NCBI GenBank assembly: GCA_963924555.1
Contig: OZ004584.1
Coordinates: 6,447,001 to 6,511,000, forward strand
Origin: Crambe crambe
Taxonomy: Eukaryota > Porifera > Demospongiae > Poecilosclerida > Crambeidae
DNA length: 64,000 bases
Reading direction: 5' to 3'
Part shown: positions 27,487-39,502 of the stretch, piece by piece
How the letters are laid out: every line of letters starts with the position of its first letter
How positions within the stretch are numbered: the first letter of the stretch is position 1
Translations under genes and position numbers: made by a program
Notes under the pieces: model-generated
Told to the model about the DNA's origin: nothing
Databases searched by the model: none
Seen by the model: only the letters and a program-made list of their open reading frames with translations

Positions 27487-29995
27487 ATGGCTGGAAAAGT
27501 TTCAGGTGGTAGTCGACCTCACTCCTACATATTTTTATCGTGGAAAGTGGTTCGTATTGTAACCATACCCACAGAATTATTTTTACCAAGGGCTATAGTT
27601 TTCGCTTCACTGCTGATGAAGTTGCTGCACTGACTGAGGAAGAGTGTGTGATTTTGGATGGCATTAGCTCTGATGTCAACCGCTTCATTGCGTACAATAC
27701 TCCCGGGAAATCGAAGTGGGGGGTGGTCTTAAGGTAGGTGACATTCTCTTGGCCCGACTCCCTGGTATAAGTGGGCGTGGCTCCTCTGGAGAGCAGCACC
27801 AGTACACAACTGCTATCATTAGGTGGCGTGGCCAGACTGCATTTGGTGGTCATAAATATGGAGTGGAAATCACTGTAAGTACTTTCATTAAAGCTAGGGT
27901 TGCAATTATTATAAAACCTCTGAACGATAGGTCCCAGCCTTTTATCCTTTGTAGAGAGGTTGTCCTCTTTTGGAGGTTATTTTTTTATAGGAGTGGTTAG
28001 AGTAATGGCAGGCAAATTAATATTTCAGACTAAGGGAAAGAGTACTGTATTTATTTCTGGGCTTCACCTATTTCCCGGAATGGAACGGACCGGAATGGAC
28101 AGGGGCTACTATTCTGCGGAACGGACCCCTTAAGAAGTGCCCATGTGCATAAAAAGGACGGAGCAGCCCGGAACGGGGCTAATATTCTACGGAATGGACC
28201 TCTAGAGTGCACTGAACTTCAAAAAATAATTATTTCATCTTGCTGAGCCCTGCCCCTTTCACCTTTGACCTTGCTAACAGCATTGATATGACAAGATGAA
28301 TGTGACTTATCCTGCTAGCTAGCTACAAGATAATTATACATGAGGGCTCATTGAGTCTTCATCTTGTCGATCATCTTGTTGCAAATGCAATGATCAAATG
28401 TACTATAATGGTTCTATTGCATCATGAGGGTGTCACAGTGATAATGAACCAGAAACTCATTGGTTTTGACATTATAGTTAGTTCCGGGCCGTTCTGTCCT
28501 TTTTATGTGCATGGGCACTTATGTAAGGGGTCCGTTCCGTCTAATAGTAGCGTGGAACTGTCCGTTCCGGTCTGTTCCGTTCTGGGAAATATTGAGGCCT
28601 TAATTTCCTGCCAGTACTCTAGCCAGAGTACAAAGGTACTTTTAGTTTATTATCCTTTGTTGAGGCTTGTCCTCATTTGGAGTGTCCTTTATTGGCAATT
28701 CCAGTGTAATTATGCTGACTTCCATTAATTTTTATGTAGGACAAGAAGTATCGTGATCATGGAGATACTGATGGCACACATACATCAGTGGAAGGAAAAT
28801 ATTTTTCCTGTGAAGACAAATGTGGTTTATTTCTGACTTTGGATACCATAGAGCAACTACCCCATAAGAGTGTACCATCCATTGCTGAGTTACAGGGTCA
28901 AAATGAACAGTTGGAGAAAGAACTGAGAGAGAGAACACAAGAAATTCGTCATCTCCAGCGCCAGCTTCAGGAAGAAAGAGAACAAGCGACTACGTAAGTT
29001 GCAAAGAGAGGCAAGGGACATGGTGCTTGCATTGCAAGAAGAGTTGAGGCAAAAAGACCAAGAAATGACACAAAATATGACTAGATTTGAAGAGCGGCTG
29101 GTAGAACAGAGGGAGAGTCATGTGATTGAGTTGCAGCATGTGAGGGAGCAGTATGAACATCAGCTTAATGAGGTCCAGCACGGGGGAGAGGCAGTGGCCC
29201 CTCAGCTATTGAATCTGTGGGAACTCCCACGTGAAGATGTCCATATCTCACAGACCATATTGGGAACTGGTGGGTGGGGCTATGTGGCCCGAGGCACATT
29301 CCGAGGACAAGTGGTAGCAGTGAAATGGAGGAATTCTCTCCCCACAGAACGAGGGGAGGGTGAGACGTGAGATCAGCATCATGGCTCAGGTCTGCCATCC
29401 CAACCTCCTCCTCCTAATTGGAGCGGTCTTATCCACAGAAGGGGCAGGGCCTTTGATCATTACTGAACTACTAGATGGATCCTTATGCTCTGCCTACGAA
29501 GCTAATATGTTGGAGGGAAAGAGCAAAGTACCAATCTTGAGGGATGTGGCATCAGCTCTCACCTACCTCCACTCCCATCGCACCCCCATCATCCACAGAG
29601 ATGTCAGCAGTGCCAACGTCCTCTTGGAAGAGACTAAGCAACCAATTCAGTGGAAGGCCAAGGTTTCTGACTTTGGATCAGCCAACCTGATTTACCTTGC
29701 CACCACTCCATTTGAGGGAGCAGCTGTGTACTCTGCCCCTGAGGTCAGCACAGAAGACCGGAGCCGACAGACAGCCAAGATAGACGTGTACAGCTTTGGT
29801 GTGCTGGTGTGTGAGGTGGCTTTGTGTCGCTTCCCTCCTGACAGAGATCAGTTCCCCTACATGCTGAGAGATGTGCACCATACCACTCTGGATATGTTCC
29901 CTCTGGTACAAGACTGCACCAACCATGCCCATCAAGACAGACCTGCAATGAGTCAAGTCCTGGAGAGAATCAACCAAATCAGGGACAAAAAATGA
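27487..29995 (+). CDS. CAP-Gly-like / coiled-coil / TKL protein kinase, with frameshifts
   Basis: The first ATG is 27487, but the link from it to the coding frame at about 27520-27730 is unresolved. The first block runs to a donor at 27875; the second exon is 28740-29995. Domains: an unrecognised N-terminus (FTADEVAALTEEECVILDG), a CAP-Gly-like fold split by the intron (GDILLARLPG, TAFGGHKYGVEI, GKYFSCEDKCGLFL), a coiled coil (LQGQNEQLEKELRERTQEI) and a TKL-type kinase (LGTGGWGYVARG, VAVKW, HRDVSSANVL, DFGSAN, APE). All catalytic motifs are present. Three single-base slips break the frame: the G run 27718-27723 (needs one more G), near 28972-28985, and near 29351-29360. The gene is therefore either decaying or affected by homopolymer sequencing errors. 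CAP-Gly domains bind microtubule or EB-type tails. Confidence 0.7.
28058..28600. mobile_element. foldback element in the kinase intron
   Basis: About 110-bp arms, at roughly 28058-28170 and 28485-28600, are reverse complements and contain repeated ggaacgga / tccgttcc words. The interior is not coding. It accounts for most of the 865-bp intron. Confidence 0.8.
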
Positions 29996-30385
29996 GCTGT
30001 GCTTACACTTGGAACTCCTGGTTACCTTCTCTTTTTCTTTTTTTTTTGAATGTAATTTGTTGCATAATCTAAGTGAATGGTTTTCAGGACATGTTCCTTC
30101 CCGGCCCTGAACCCAATAATCTAGGACCTGTATACAGTAGGTTTTTGCATAATTAAAGTGTAACAATAGAATAGCTATAATATGCCAGAGATCTTAATTG
30201 TGATTCCACAGACTCCAACTTCTTGCTCAACATGTCCGAAGATAATTGCATTCTAACAGAAACATTAATTTATATAGCTATTGTTTTATAACTCTATAGC
30301 TACTGCTGGTCCTTCACTGAATTACTAGATAGATCCTTACACCCTATGAAGTATCATGCAGAAGTACCAACATCCACTCGTAGTC

Positions 30386-30776
30386 TCGCTAACCAGACTC
30401 TTTTCCCCCTTACTTGCACGTACGATAAGGTAATGAACTACTCCTATTGCTCTATCTTTGCAACAACTCTTGAAGATCAAGCTGGAATTACCCCCAAACC
30501 ACCAATTTTTGAGTGCCTTTATTCTTGGCTCTATAATAAATTATCCACAATAATTTAATCTATGAAATTTTCACTGCTAGTCAACTTTATCTACACTTTA
30601 CAGCATGTTTCTATCTGCTCCCAGTCAGAAATAAGAACCATTTTCCCGAAAAAAATATTCAGAATTACCCTGACTTACCTTACTTTGCACACACACTTAC
30701 TTGCACACATGTGCAAGTAGCTAAGTGTGTGTGCAAAGTATTGTAGTAAGGGAGAAAAGAATCTGGCTAGCGCACT
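30386..30776. mobile_element. inverted-repeat element between kinase and CBM48 genes
   Basis: The left end (cgctaaccagactcttttc) and the right end (gagaaaagaatctggctagcg) are reverse complements over about 27 bp. An inner palindrome (about 30680-30740, built on tttgcacacacactta) is also present. Related ends with ctggctacgcgagact occur near 56050. Confidence 0.65.
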
Positions 30777-30985
30777 TGCCCCAGTGGAAACAGTGCTGTT
30801 TGACTGTCATTTGCCCCATCAAATCATAAATTCTAGCTACTCCCCTGGCTGTCACTCAGTCATTTGCTTACTAGAAAAAAATTCATCGAATAAATTTTCG
30901 TGGCTTATAGCAAAAAATAATAATTGTGAACCAAATAGGTAAAGATCGTCATAGCTACCCCCGCCCGCCCTCGCAAGCTTGCAAG

Positions 30986-33900
30986 ATGGCCGAGCAACAA
31001 AAGGCTTTAGTGAATCATATATTTCAGTGGGAAAGTGGAGGAAAGGAGGTTTATCTTGTCGGGGATTTCAACAACTGGGAAAAAGTCCTTGTATCTACTC
31101 CTAACGGGTACGATTTGTTAGCAAGCTAGATAATTTTTTTATTAATAATTATGGCAGAGCTAGGATCAATGGGGGAAATGAGGGTGATTGCCCCGCCATG
31201 AACTGCCCTACTTTGGTGTATGATTAGCTATGTAGATTCAGCAAAGTTTGCATGTAGTTCTACAGTCGAACCTCGGACACCTTGTCCAATTTTTTTCCGA
31301 ATAGTGAAATTCCTGTTGTTATTTTTTTTTCATAGCTAGCACTATGCAGTTGCTAATTATGATTGGACTAAGGGGGATTTTGAATGAACCATTGGAAAGC
31401 ATCTTTTAAAAAGCTTGCATTAATTTTTGATGATTAAAAAAAGGTTCTAGGGGTATGCATGAAGGTGGTATCAAGCCTAGCTGTTCAATGAAATATTTTC
31501 GCGTTTTTTAAAAAAATTTTGTGCTGTCTTGTGGGTACCAACTCCCTTCCACCTGGCCAGACTTTCCCTCTCCTCTCCATGAAGCTCCGCCTATCCGGGA
31601 AAGCTACCCCTGGCCTTGCGCAAGTTTAGTGAGGAAAGATTTAAATAATGCCCACCTCATTGGAAATTACTAGGTCAGTATGTGACATTGTAAAGCAGCG
31701 AGCGATAAAGTGAAGTAGAGGTATTCTTTTCTTTTTTTTTGCTTCGGCACCAAAGTGCTATAATTGTGAGCTCCATCAGCATTAGCCCTTCCAGATAAGA
31801 TTCATTTTGGCTCATACAATATTATGATGATGAACTACATAGCTACAATTAACTTTGATAGCAGGATCACAGACGAAGTAGGGTGTGCGGTTCAAAAAGG
31901 TAAGAGAGTGAACTTCACCCTTACCCATCACCAACATTACCAAACTACGAGCTAAACTTCACTCCCTGTATATGGGAGTGAAGTATTCTCTTATTGCTGA
32001 ACTTTTTTGAACTGCATACAGCCATCCCTACTTTATTTTTCCTTTAAGCTTATTTGGTAAAGGGTTGTTCTTGACATCCTTCTGCTTGAAAAAAGTGTGC
32101 AAACAAGTGAGAGGAAAAACTTCTTCTAAATGAAAGAGTATAAAAAGTACGGAAACAAGGTGGGGTAGCTTGCTGGCTATGTACTGCATTTGCTCTGCTA
32201 ACTGTCACAGAATTGACAAACCCTGTACATTGCTGCATGGACTGCATTTGTGCTCTGCAAACTACATCGCTACAAGGTGTAGCCAAAAAGGGATAATGTG
32301 GTAGCAGCGATGTAGGGTTTTATGACGATTTGAGAGCACAAATGCAGTCCATGCAGCGATGTAGGGTTTGTCAATTCTGTGATGAATTCTCAAAGAATAC
32401 TCCTTCTGAATGATGGAGGCATGATATTGGAACTGACAATAGTCATTCAGATACGTTTTAGAATAACACCTGGTATATGGGGTGTTATAATTATCATGAT
32501 GATCCTGCAGTGGTGATATAATTATGTATGGGTGTTACTTTCATATGGGGTCACCATTATCCTTCAGCGTCTACGGTATGCCTGCGGCATTTTGGCTAGG
32601 GCACTGTGCAGCATTTGACAGTGAGCAATAATAGGCTGCTTGAACTCCTTAGGCTGCATACAGTTGATTTTCCAGTGGTTGACAAATGTGGTAACCTGTG
32701 ATAATAATGTTATCACAGCAGATTACAGGTTACTAGAACAGTCACAGCAGATTGCAGTGATCTTGCAATACAAATCCAGAACAGCAAAACCAAAATTTAC
32801 ATAGCCTCCTTTCAAGTAGCCCAACTCCAAAGCCATTTTGGAGTTGCTATGTAAATTTTGGTTTTGCTGTTCTGGATTCCAAGCACAATTTCAACAAGCA
32901 GTATGCATACATAGTAGTTGGTTTACGGATGACACCGAATGACCAATTTTTGAGTAAAACCACTATACTATCGCACCACATGTATGTACTACCGTATATA
33001 TGCCTGGGGGTATCAGAGAGTAAGTACGTAGGGATGGCGGGGTCAGAGGTCATAAGACTGTATGAACTAAAAAACTCTTCTTTCTCTTCTACTTTTACCA
33101 ACTCTACAGGTTCTCAGAAGGCTACAATGATACTACATCTAGCTACATAGAAGAAGGAAAAAAATTCCAAATTTGTTCATTAAATGATTTCTAAATAATT
33201 ATTGATTTGTTATCTTTATAATCAGAGAGAGTGGTAGCTCTCTATAATATGTAGGGATGATGTGGACGACTGCATGCGCCACATAATTTTAGACTAATAC
33301 AAAAGTGAAATTCATAGTTCTTCCACTTAAATTTAACAAAAGCTACTGTGAATGATATCCAGCCTACTAGAGCCTACTACAAAGTGCAGGCCAAGTTTCA
33401 GGACCAGGGAGCTAACAGTTTGTTAACTGAAAGTCAGAAAATGATTACTAAATGATGTTTTAAGTGGGTGAGAAATTTGAGCAGTGTCCTTGTATAAACT
33501 GATTAAGTGTTCTCTGTTATTTGATAAGCTCTGGGCATGTAATTACACCTTTTTTGGTTTTACCGTAAATCGGGAAAATTTCGTAGTAGATTTAATTTCG
33601 TAAGTGAATATAATTACGAAAATAAAAAACATGAAATTTTTTATCAAACGAAAAATAATGTACGAATAAATAGAGCAATGAAAATTTGGATAAACGATCA
33701 AATCCACGTGTAGCTACGTGTGTTGATCGCGATCGATTGAAAAGCCAAGATGTCTCTAAGGAAGTTTCTCAAGGCTAGAGATGGACTCCCAGACCCCAAG
33801 GGTTCACTCTCCATGCCCTCGGCAACAATTTCTTTAGCGAAAAGCGAACAAAGTCTAGATACTTTCCATGGTAAATGTCCTATAATTGTCTCGTTCTTTA

Positions 33901-36900
33901 TCACTGCAATGGTGTATCTATCTTCAGGATTACTTGGCTCTCTCCTGCAGTCTAATACTTCTCCGATAGCTGCCATCCATATCGCTTTATAAATATGGTA
34001 GTACTTCCAACTCATCCATTCTGCTACTCTAATAAAAGCACATGATACATGCGCACGTGCGTTATTTTGAATCCATGTTTACGAAATTAATTTTACACGA
34101 AATATTTCATCCCGAATATTTTTCAAAACGAAATTTTCCCGATTTACGGTAGTATGTCCAGGTTTCCTACAGTGGCTACAGAGCCGTTTAGAAGGGGGAT
34201 TCATTGCAGAATTATCAACTGGGATTCTTTTTTGACTTTTGGGTGTGATATCTTTGTATTCATCTTCACAAAACTGATGAATTTCTTCAGCATTACTCTT
34301 ATGAGTTCTAAGGATAGCCATAAAAGTTTAGCTGCATTCTTATCACTCCTAGCCCTCCTGATTACCACACCTATATCCCACTTTTCTCCCCCTAAGTGAG
34401 TCAAGTAACCCCTTACCCGTACCCACAGCAATATTACAAAACTACTATTCCTACTTCACTCCTAGGCTTCCTAATTTCAATAGCCACACTGCCTAGGAGT
34501 GAAGTAGGAATAGTAGTTTTGCTGTGGGTACGGATAAGGGGTTACTTGACTCACTTAGGGGAAGAGAAGTAGGATATAGGTGTGGTTATTGAAATTAGGA
34601 GGGTTAGGAGTGATAGGAATGCAGCTAAACTTTTATGGCTATCCCTACTTCACTTTTTATTTAGAAGAAATTTTTTGCGCTCACTTTTTTCAATTCTTTT
34701 TCTTTGTAATTAGCTATAGAAATTCACAACAACCTTTTAAATCTCTTCCTCTTTGTAGGTACGTAGCACTTGTGATCAAAGATTAGCTATTTATAACAAA
34801 ATTTGTGTATTATTCAATATCTAAATAACGTGCATGGCAGAGTCTCCAACCATACTGATTCCTCTTTTTTTTTTTTACTGGAATTCTCAAGAAATTTATA
34901 TTTTATATAGCATTATTAACAAAATAGCATGTATTAAAATGGGCTGAAATCAGGTTGGAGGCGCACACACTGGGCATAGTGAAGTGAGCAGACTACATAC
35001 AGCAATATAGGATGAGCATCTATACTGAGGAGTGGCTGGAACAGCACATCTGACCGGAATAGATAGCTAGCTAAACGATTAAACTGAAGAGCTAGCTTAG
35101 CTAGCGAAAATGGGAGCCTGAAGTCAAAGTGTACACTCTTCACAGGTTGGAGGCACTGGCATGGTGAAGAATCTGTACTGAGGAATGACTGAAACACCAT
35201 CTGACCAGAACAAAAGCTAGCTAAACGAAGCTAGCTCTAGCAGGTGGCTCTAGCTCGCGCACACCTGACTTCTATGTGGCCACGCCCCTTGCATGGCTTC
35301 TAGGTGCCGCTCTAACAGATAGCCAGAACAGAATTTTGATGACTATAGCCAGTAAGTCAGTATGTTAATCTTTATTTAATATTATTATTATGTTAAATAA
35401 TCAGAACCATACTGACCAGAACAAAAGTCAATTTTAGATATCTTTTTTTCTTATGTTAGCAAATGAATTTTAGATGTTTGAACATTCTTCTCTCTTCTGT
35501 GTAGCTGTGATGATTCACTGTAGCCTTCTGAGAACCTATAGATTAAGGGTTGAAGAGAAAGAATAGTTTTTTTTATTTTATACAGTCCTATGACCTTTGA
35601 CCTGCCATCCCTACTTAGAGAGTGCTAGCGCACTCTCTTATGTAAGTGCACTCTCTTATGTAAGGGACCACTTCATTCCAGAACCCACAAAACTCTTGAT
35701 AGCCAAATACTCTAACTTGCCTCCCTTCTGGAGCAGTTAATGCAACACTTAGTCATTATAAACACGTTGTTTAGTTACATCACTTGGTAGCAACATTGCC
35801 CTGTAGTCTGGCAAAGGCACATGCACATCTGCATAGTTTCTTATAAATGTAATAACTCTTTGCTTGTCTTCATATGCAGAGCATGCCATGGCTTTCATTT
35901 CTCATTACCATGAGTGCAGGGAGAAGCTCCATTGATACGATAGTACTTAAGCAAATTACTTTTAAAACCAATTGTATGTAAAAACAAAACAAATTGGGTA
36001 ACTATTATATTGAAAGTTGGAGTAGTTCCTACTTTATTCAACTTTTGCTTGAGGCCTTCGAATGTGACCTCTCAAATCTCCTGTGAATAAAGAAGTTCCA
36101 ATACATTAAGATCTAACTCGGTATTTGCTCTAGATTTTGTTGATCAAAGGGTTTAGAACATGGCCCACCATTAAATTTACTACAGCTACGTGACTCTTCC
36201 AACATTTTTGACACTATAGCTTCCTCATCTTCATCCTCTTTGTGAATGAGCAATGATGCTCTGGGATTTTGGGAAATGTTCATATCATTTGCAGCATCAT
36301 CGAGAGGCTGGGCACTCTCATCCGAACTGGTATCTTCATCATCATCAGGCTCCTGCTGCCTTGAAGTATAATAGTCCTGGCACACTTCACAAAGTTCAGC
36401 TCTTAGACTACTATCGCACAGTCCATTTTGTCACTAGGATGGACAAGAGGCTGCTATAGCTATATACTTTAGAGCTAGCTGATAGGCTCCAACTTGATTT
36501 AATTTTTACATGGTTTGTTCACATGATTTGTTATCTCTACACATTTCAGATCTGGAGGTGTACTTGTGGATATGAAGTTGCCAGTGGGTAACCATAGTTA
36601 CATGTTCATAGTGGATGGAGAGTGGAAAAATGATCCCAGCAATATACTGGTATGTTATGTACAGTTGATTTAAAGTATATCCTGATTGAAATATGGCTAG
36701 CTATTGATTCATGTTTATATAATATTTTAGGCGATTGTGTTAAATAGGTGTGCTTTATTTAGAACCATTCACCTATGCATGTCATATATAAAAATTATCT
36801 TATGGTTATTAATTTCCCCAGCATACCTTAAATCATAGGGCTATGCCTTCAAGTACATCTTCCCTTTGATGTAGTCAACCGAATACAGATGCCCTCTGAT

Positions 36901-37005
36901 GTGTTAAATCACCCCCCATTCAATGAAATTATATCCTCTTTTTCTCTTTCGTTTAGCCTCTCACCGATAAGGGACACAGCCAAGTCAATATATTAAATTA
37001 TGATT
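30986..37005 (+). CDS. CBM48 (AMPK-beta-type glycogen-binding) protein, 3' end unresolved
   Basis: Exons 30986-31107, 36550-36649 and 36957-37005 join in phase and encode about 90 residues that form one CBM48 domain: KEVYLVGDFNNWEK, then GVLVDMKLPVGNHSYMFIVDGEWKNDPSN, then a QVNIL strand. CBM48 in AMPK beta subunits and isoamylases binds glycogen or starch; the W of NNW, the K/E pattern and the VDGEW..DP signature are family hallmarks. The last exon ends at a consensus donor (t|gtgagt, phase 1), so coding continues, but I found no further CBM48-gene exon. The 5.4-kb intron 1 is filled with foldback elements. The phase matches an acceptor at 42089/42090 of the chimeric gene downstream. Confidence 0.75.
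31130..32200. other. intronic stretch, nothing recognised
   Basis: This is inside intron 1 of the CBM48 gene. A pogo-type end (ctacagtcgaacctcggac, about 31260) and another ggtaaaggg motif (32056) are visible. There is no coding evidence. Confidence 0.4.
32205..32382. repeat. inverted repeat, 50-bp arms
   Basis: The arms 32205-32257 and 32333-32382 are reverse complements (cacagaattgacaaaccct at the outer end). Confidence 0.85.
32773..32878. repeat. perfect 32-bp inverted repeat
   Basis: The arms 32773-32804 and 32847-32878 are exact reverse complements (aatccagaacagcaaaacca at the outer end), with a 42-bp loop. Confidence 0.95.
33010..33300. repeat. copy of the tctcagaaggctac repeat family
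   Basis: It contains aactcttctttctcttcta, ggttctcagaaggctac and agagtggtagctctct, shared with copies at 35500-35640, 37489-37860, 41480-41820 and 56220-56640. Dispersed repeat, no coding capacity. Confidence 0.7.
33563..34149. mobile_element. TA-flanked inverted-repeat element with a HIRAN fragment
   Basis: Terminal inverted repeats of about 22 bp (ccgtaaatcgggaaaatttc and its complement) are flanked by TA at 33561-33562 and 34150-34151, as for Tc1/mariner-type insertion. Inner sequences also mirror (acgaaatt words). The minus-strand HIRAN frame (33698-34015) lies wholly inside. It inserted into an older repeat ORF (34079-34431). Confidence 0.8.
33698..34015 (-). pseudogene. HIRAN-domain protein fragment
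   Basis: A 105-codon frame has the HIRAN-type pattern YHIYKAIWMAAIGEVLDCRR, then DRYTIAVIKNETIIGHLPWK and VSRLCSLF. HIRAN domains bind DNA 3' ends (as in HLTF), and stand-alone HIRAN proteins are common in lower animals and often transposon-associated. It is shorter than a full domain at the C-terminal side, where the frame drifts into unrelated sequence, so I call it a captured fragment. Family assignment is by motif recognition only. Confidence 0.6.
34079..34431 (-). pseudogene. retroelement-like ORF remnant with zinc knuckle
   Basis: Overlapping minus frames encode a basic and acidic stretch ending CSHCRKPGHTTVN, a CCHC-like knuckle typical of gag-type proteins. The frame is interrupted exactly at the boundary of the TA-flanked element and runs into the palindrome on the other side. 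Confidence 0.4.
34312..34654. repeat. long palindrome, about 150-bp arms
   Basis: The arms run from ggatagccataaaagtttagc (34312 on) to its complement ending at 34654, with a short unpaired centre near 34470-34490. Several mismatches and small indels are present. The right flank continues into the atccctacttcactttttat module shared by other foldbacks. Confidence 0.85.
34930..36100. repeat. mixed dispersed repeats in CBM48 intron
   Basis: 35330-35640 is a reverse copy of the family at 37741-38100 (ttttgatgactatagccagtaag, then gtagccttctgagaacct). 34940-35220 holds a sequence appearing twice in degenerate form (ggttggaggc and caggttggaggcac). No gene is seen. Confidence 0.6.
36113..36385 (-). 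pseudogene. acidic transposon-like ORF remnant
   Basis: A 90-codon frame has an acidic tract (EPDDDEDTSSDESAQP) and a C-terminal CSKFNGGPCSKPFDQQ. The GGPCS motif recalls a Cys-rich patch in transposon proteins of basal animals, but that link is from memory and weak. No splice support. Confidence 0.3.
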
Positions 37006-37488
37006 GTGAGTTTATAATTTTTTGACTAAGACTTGGATCATATTGGGTTGTCTTGGCCTCCAATCTAATTTTAGTATAATAATAGTGTACACACAATACG
37101 CTTGATTTTACATAATTGAAGCGAAGCGAGCTTACCCTTTAGTCATGCAAATTGAGATTTCGATACATTTGATACATACTGCACTGTCACATTTGATACA
37201 TATGTCACGTTTAATACTCATGCTCATATGACCCCACAAATGAACATGCCCACAACACTGAGCAACAAACAGCTAGAGCTTATTGCTTTCTATAGCATTT
37301 TGTCATAGAGGTGCTAGGCTTATCTAAGTAACACTTGGCTTTCTAGGTAAGCATTATACAGCCTCCTGTGTATGCAGCTGCCACCACCACTTCATCCTGA
37401 CAGCAATATCTTCGACTAAGAAGTTAAAGTACAAATGACTTTCACCAACTGCTTCGCTGGCCAATTGGATATATTACACAAACAGACC

Positions 37489-37735
37489 CTAGTATCAGAG
37501 AGTGCGGTAGCACTCTCTATGTAGGGATGACGCGGACGGCCGCATGCGCCGCCTATAGACTAATACAAAAGTGAAATTCTAGTTCCCCCACTTAGACCTA
37601 ACAAAAGCTACTGTGAATGATTATCCAGCCTACTAGAGCCTACTACAATGTGCAGACCAAGTTTCAGGACCAGGGAGCTTACCGTTTCAGAAATACGGCA
37701 AGCAGGTAAATCGCTATATTCTTCTTCTTCTCTAT
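37489..37735. repeat. dispersed repeat copy
   Basis: It starts with a hairpin end agagtgcggtagcactctct and includes ggccgcatgcgccgcctata and tccagcctactagagcctac. It is matched in reverse at 56230-56640 and in part at 33225-33420. Non-coding. Confidence 0.7.
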
Positions 37736-37740
37736 TATTA

Positions 37741-38165
37741 TCAGAGAGTGCGGTAGCACTCTCTAAGTAGGGATGGCAGGTCAAAGTCCATAGGACAGTA
37801 TAAACTAAAAACTCTTCTTTCTCTTCTACCCTTACTCTACAGGTTCTCAGAAGGCTACAGTGAATTATTACATCTACAAAGAAGAGAGGAGAATGTTCAA
37901 AAGCCAAAAATTCATTCGCCAACATAAGAAAAAAACGAGTTCTAAAATTGACTTTTCGTTCTTTTTCTTTATAATAATAATAATAATAATAATGTATAAG
38001 ATCGACGTACCGACTTACTGGCTATAGTCATCAAAATTCTGCTTTGGCCATCTGTTAGAGCGGCACCTAGAGGCTGATCTTTTGCTATTAGTTTTGACTA
38101 AGGCTCTACTTCACTATTCGATAGCACTCGGAACACAGCTGCTAATCTTTCTACGCCATTTTGAA
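37741..38165. repeat. left arm of a 3.9-kb inverted repeat
   Basis: It runs from agagagtgcggtagcactctc through tctcagaaggctacagtgaa and aaaattctgctttggccatc to ctttctacgccattttga. The same sequence in reverse orientation is at 41183-41615. Confidence 0.8.
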
Positions 38166-39006
38166 GGGGGCGTGGCTTATGGGCGGAGCCACGTAAGCTT
38201 AAGTTAGCTATAGCCAAGGTCTTCATTCATTATCTGATGATGTTCCAGTCACTCCTTGCTGAACTACAGTACAGATGCTCATCCTATAGTAGCATTATAG
38301 CCAGTACTGTAGTGTAGTCAGCTCACTTCACCATGCCGTGTACATGTCATTTACATTGCTGTTGCTGTGAAGTTCTATATCAACAAAACTTAAATAGCTA
38401 AACAAATTCTTCAACCAGAGACACTGTATGTACCTACAAAAGAGGTTTATGTAGAGCTGGCTTTGTATAGTAGCTACTGTACTGTAGCCTCCCTCATTCA
38501 GCTTCAAGCACTAAGAAAAAGGATAGAAACAAGTGAGCGTAAAAAATTTCTTCAAATAAAAAGGTTAAGTAGGAATAGCCTAAAATCTAGCTGGGCTATC
38601 TATAATGTGCTGCAGCCTCGTATGAAAAAAATCTTCGCGATATTACCTCATAAAAGGGGTGGGGCAATTAATAGCAGTTCTCCTCATATAACACCTGCAC
38701 AGGATGTGGCCATTTGATGGCATCCATTATTATGATCACTACACCAAATGCATAAACTCCCCATACTCCTCCCTCAAGCAAGACATACGTACCATCTCAA
38801 TAATTATTTCAGTGATCACATATGTAACAATTAGCTAATGCTGTTCACTTTTTAAAATGTTCACTCCTTTCAGTACTCCATTACACTGCAGATGATCATC
38901 CTTCAAACTCTCCTCCCTGAACAGAATGAAATACTGATCATTAAGTTCAATCAAGGAAGCCTTTAGTGTCTATCAATTTTCATAATCACAAAGAAAAAGA
39001 ATGCAA
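38166..39006. other. spacer with a half foldback end
   Basis: About 38526-38580 holds a lone acaagtgagcgtaaaaaatt end followed by gttaagtaggaatagcc. The rest is unassigned. Confidence 0.45.
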
Positions 39007-39451
39007 ACAAGTGAATGCAAAAAATTTCTTCGAAATAAAAATGTGAAGTAGGGATGTTATTATAACTGCAGCTTCATTATGAAAACCAAGTACTGCAGCA
39101 TCGAAGCAGTATGGCCCAAAAATCTAGCTGGAATATGTATTATAACTGCATGCAAGAGAGTGAACTTAGTGAAGTGACCCTTACCCATCATCAAGTACGA
39201 GATACTATTCCTACTTCACTCCCTTGGCCCTTGATCATGGGAGTGAAGTAGGAATAGTATCTTGTACTTGATGATGGGTAAGGGTCACTTCACTAAGTTC
39301 ACTCTCTTGCATGCAGTTATAATACATATTCCAGCTAGATTTTTGGGCCATACTGCTTCGATGCTGCAGTACTTGGTTTTCATAATGAAGCTGCAGTTAT
39401 AATAACATCCCTACTTCACATTTTTATTTCGAAGAAATTTTTTGCATTCAC

Positions 39452-39455
<4 letters not shown>
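39007..39455. mobile_element. near-perfect 450-bp palindromic element
   Basis: It starts acaagtgaatgcaaaaaat and ends with its complement. The two arms of about 220 bp match almost base for base around a centre near 39230 (ccttggcccttgatcatggg). No coding frame. It is a founding member of the family that also gives 40651-40895. Confidence 0.9.

Positions 39456-39502
<47 letters not shown>

Noticed and set aside
27718-27723. Programmed ribosomal frameshift at the G6 run
   Set aside because: Two more slips occur in the same gene next to other homopolymers, so decay or sequencing error is simpler.
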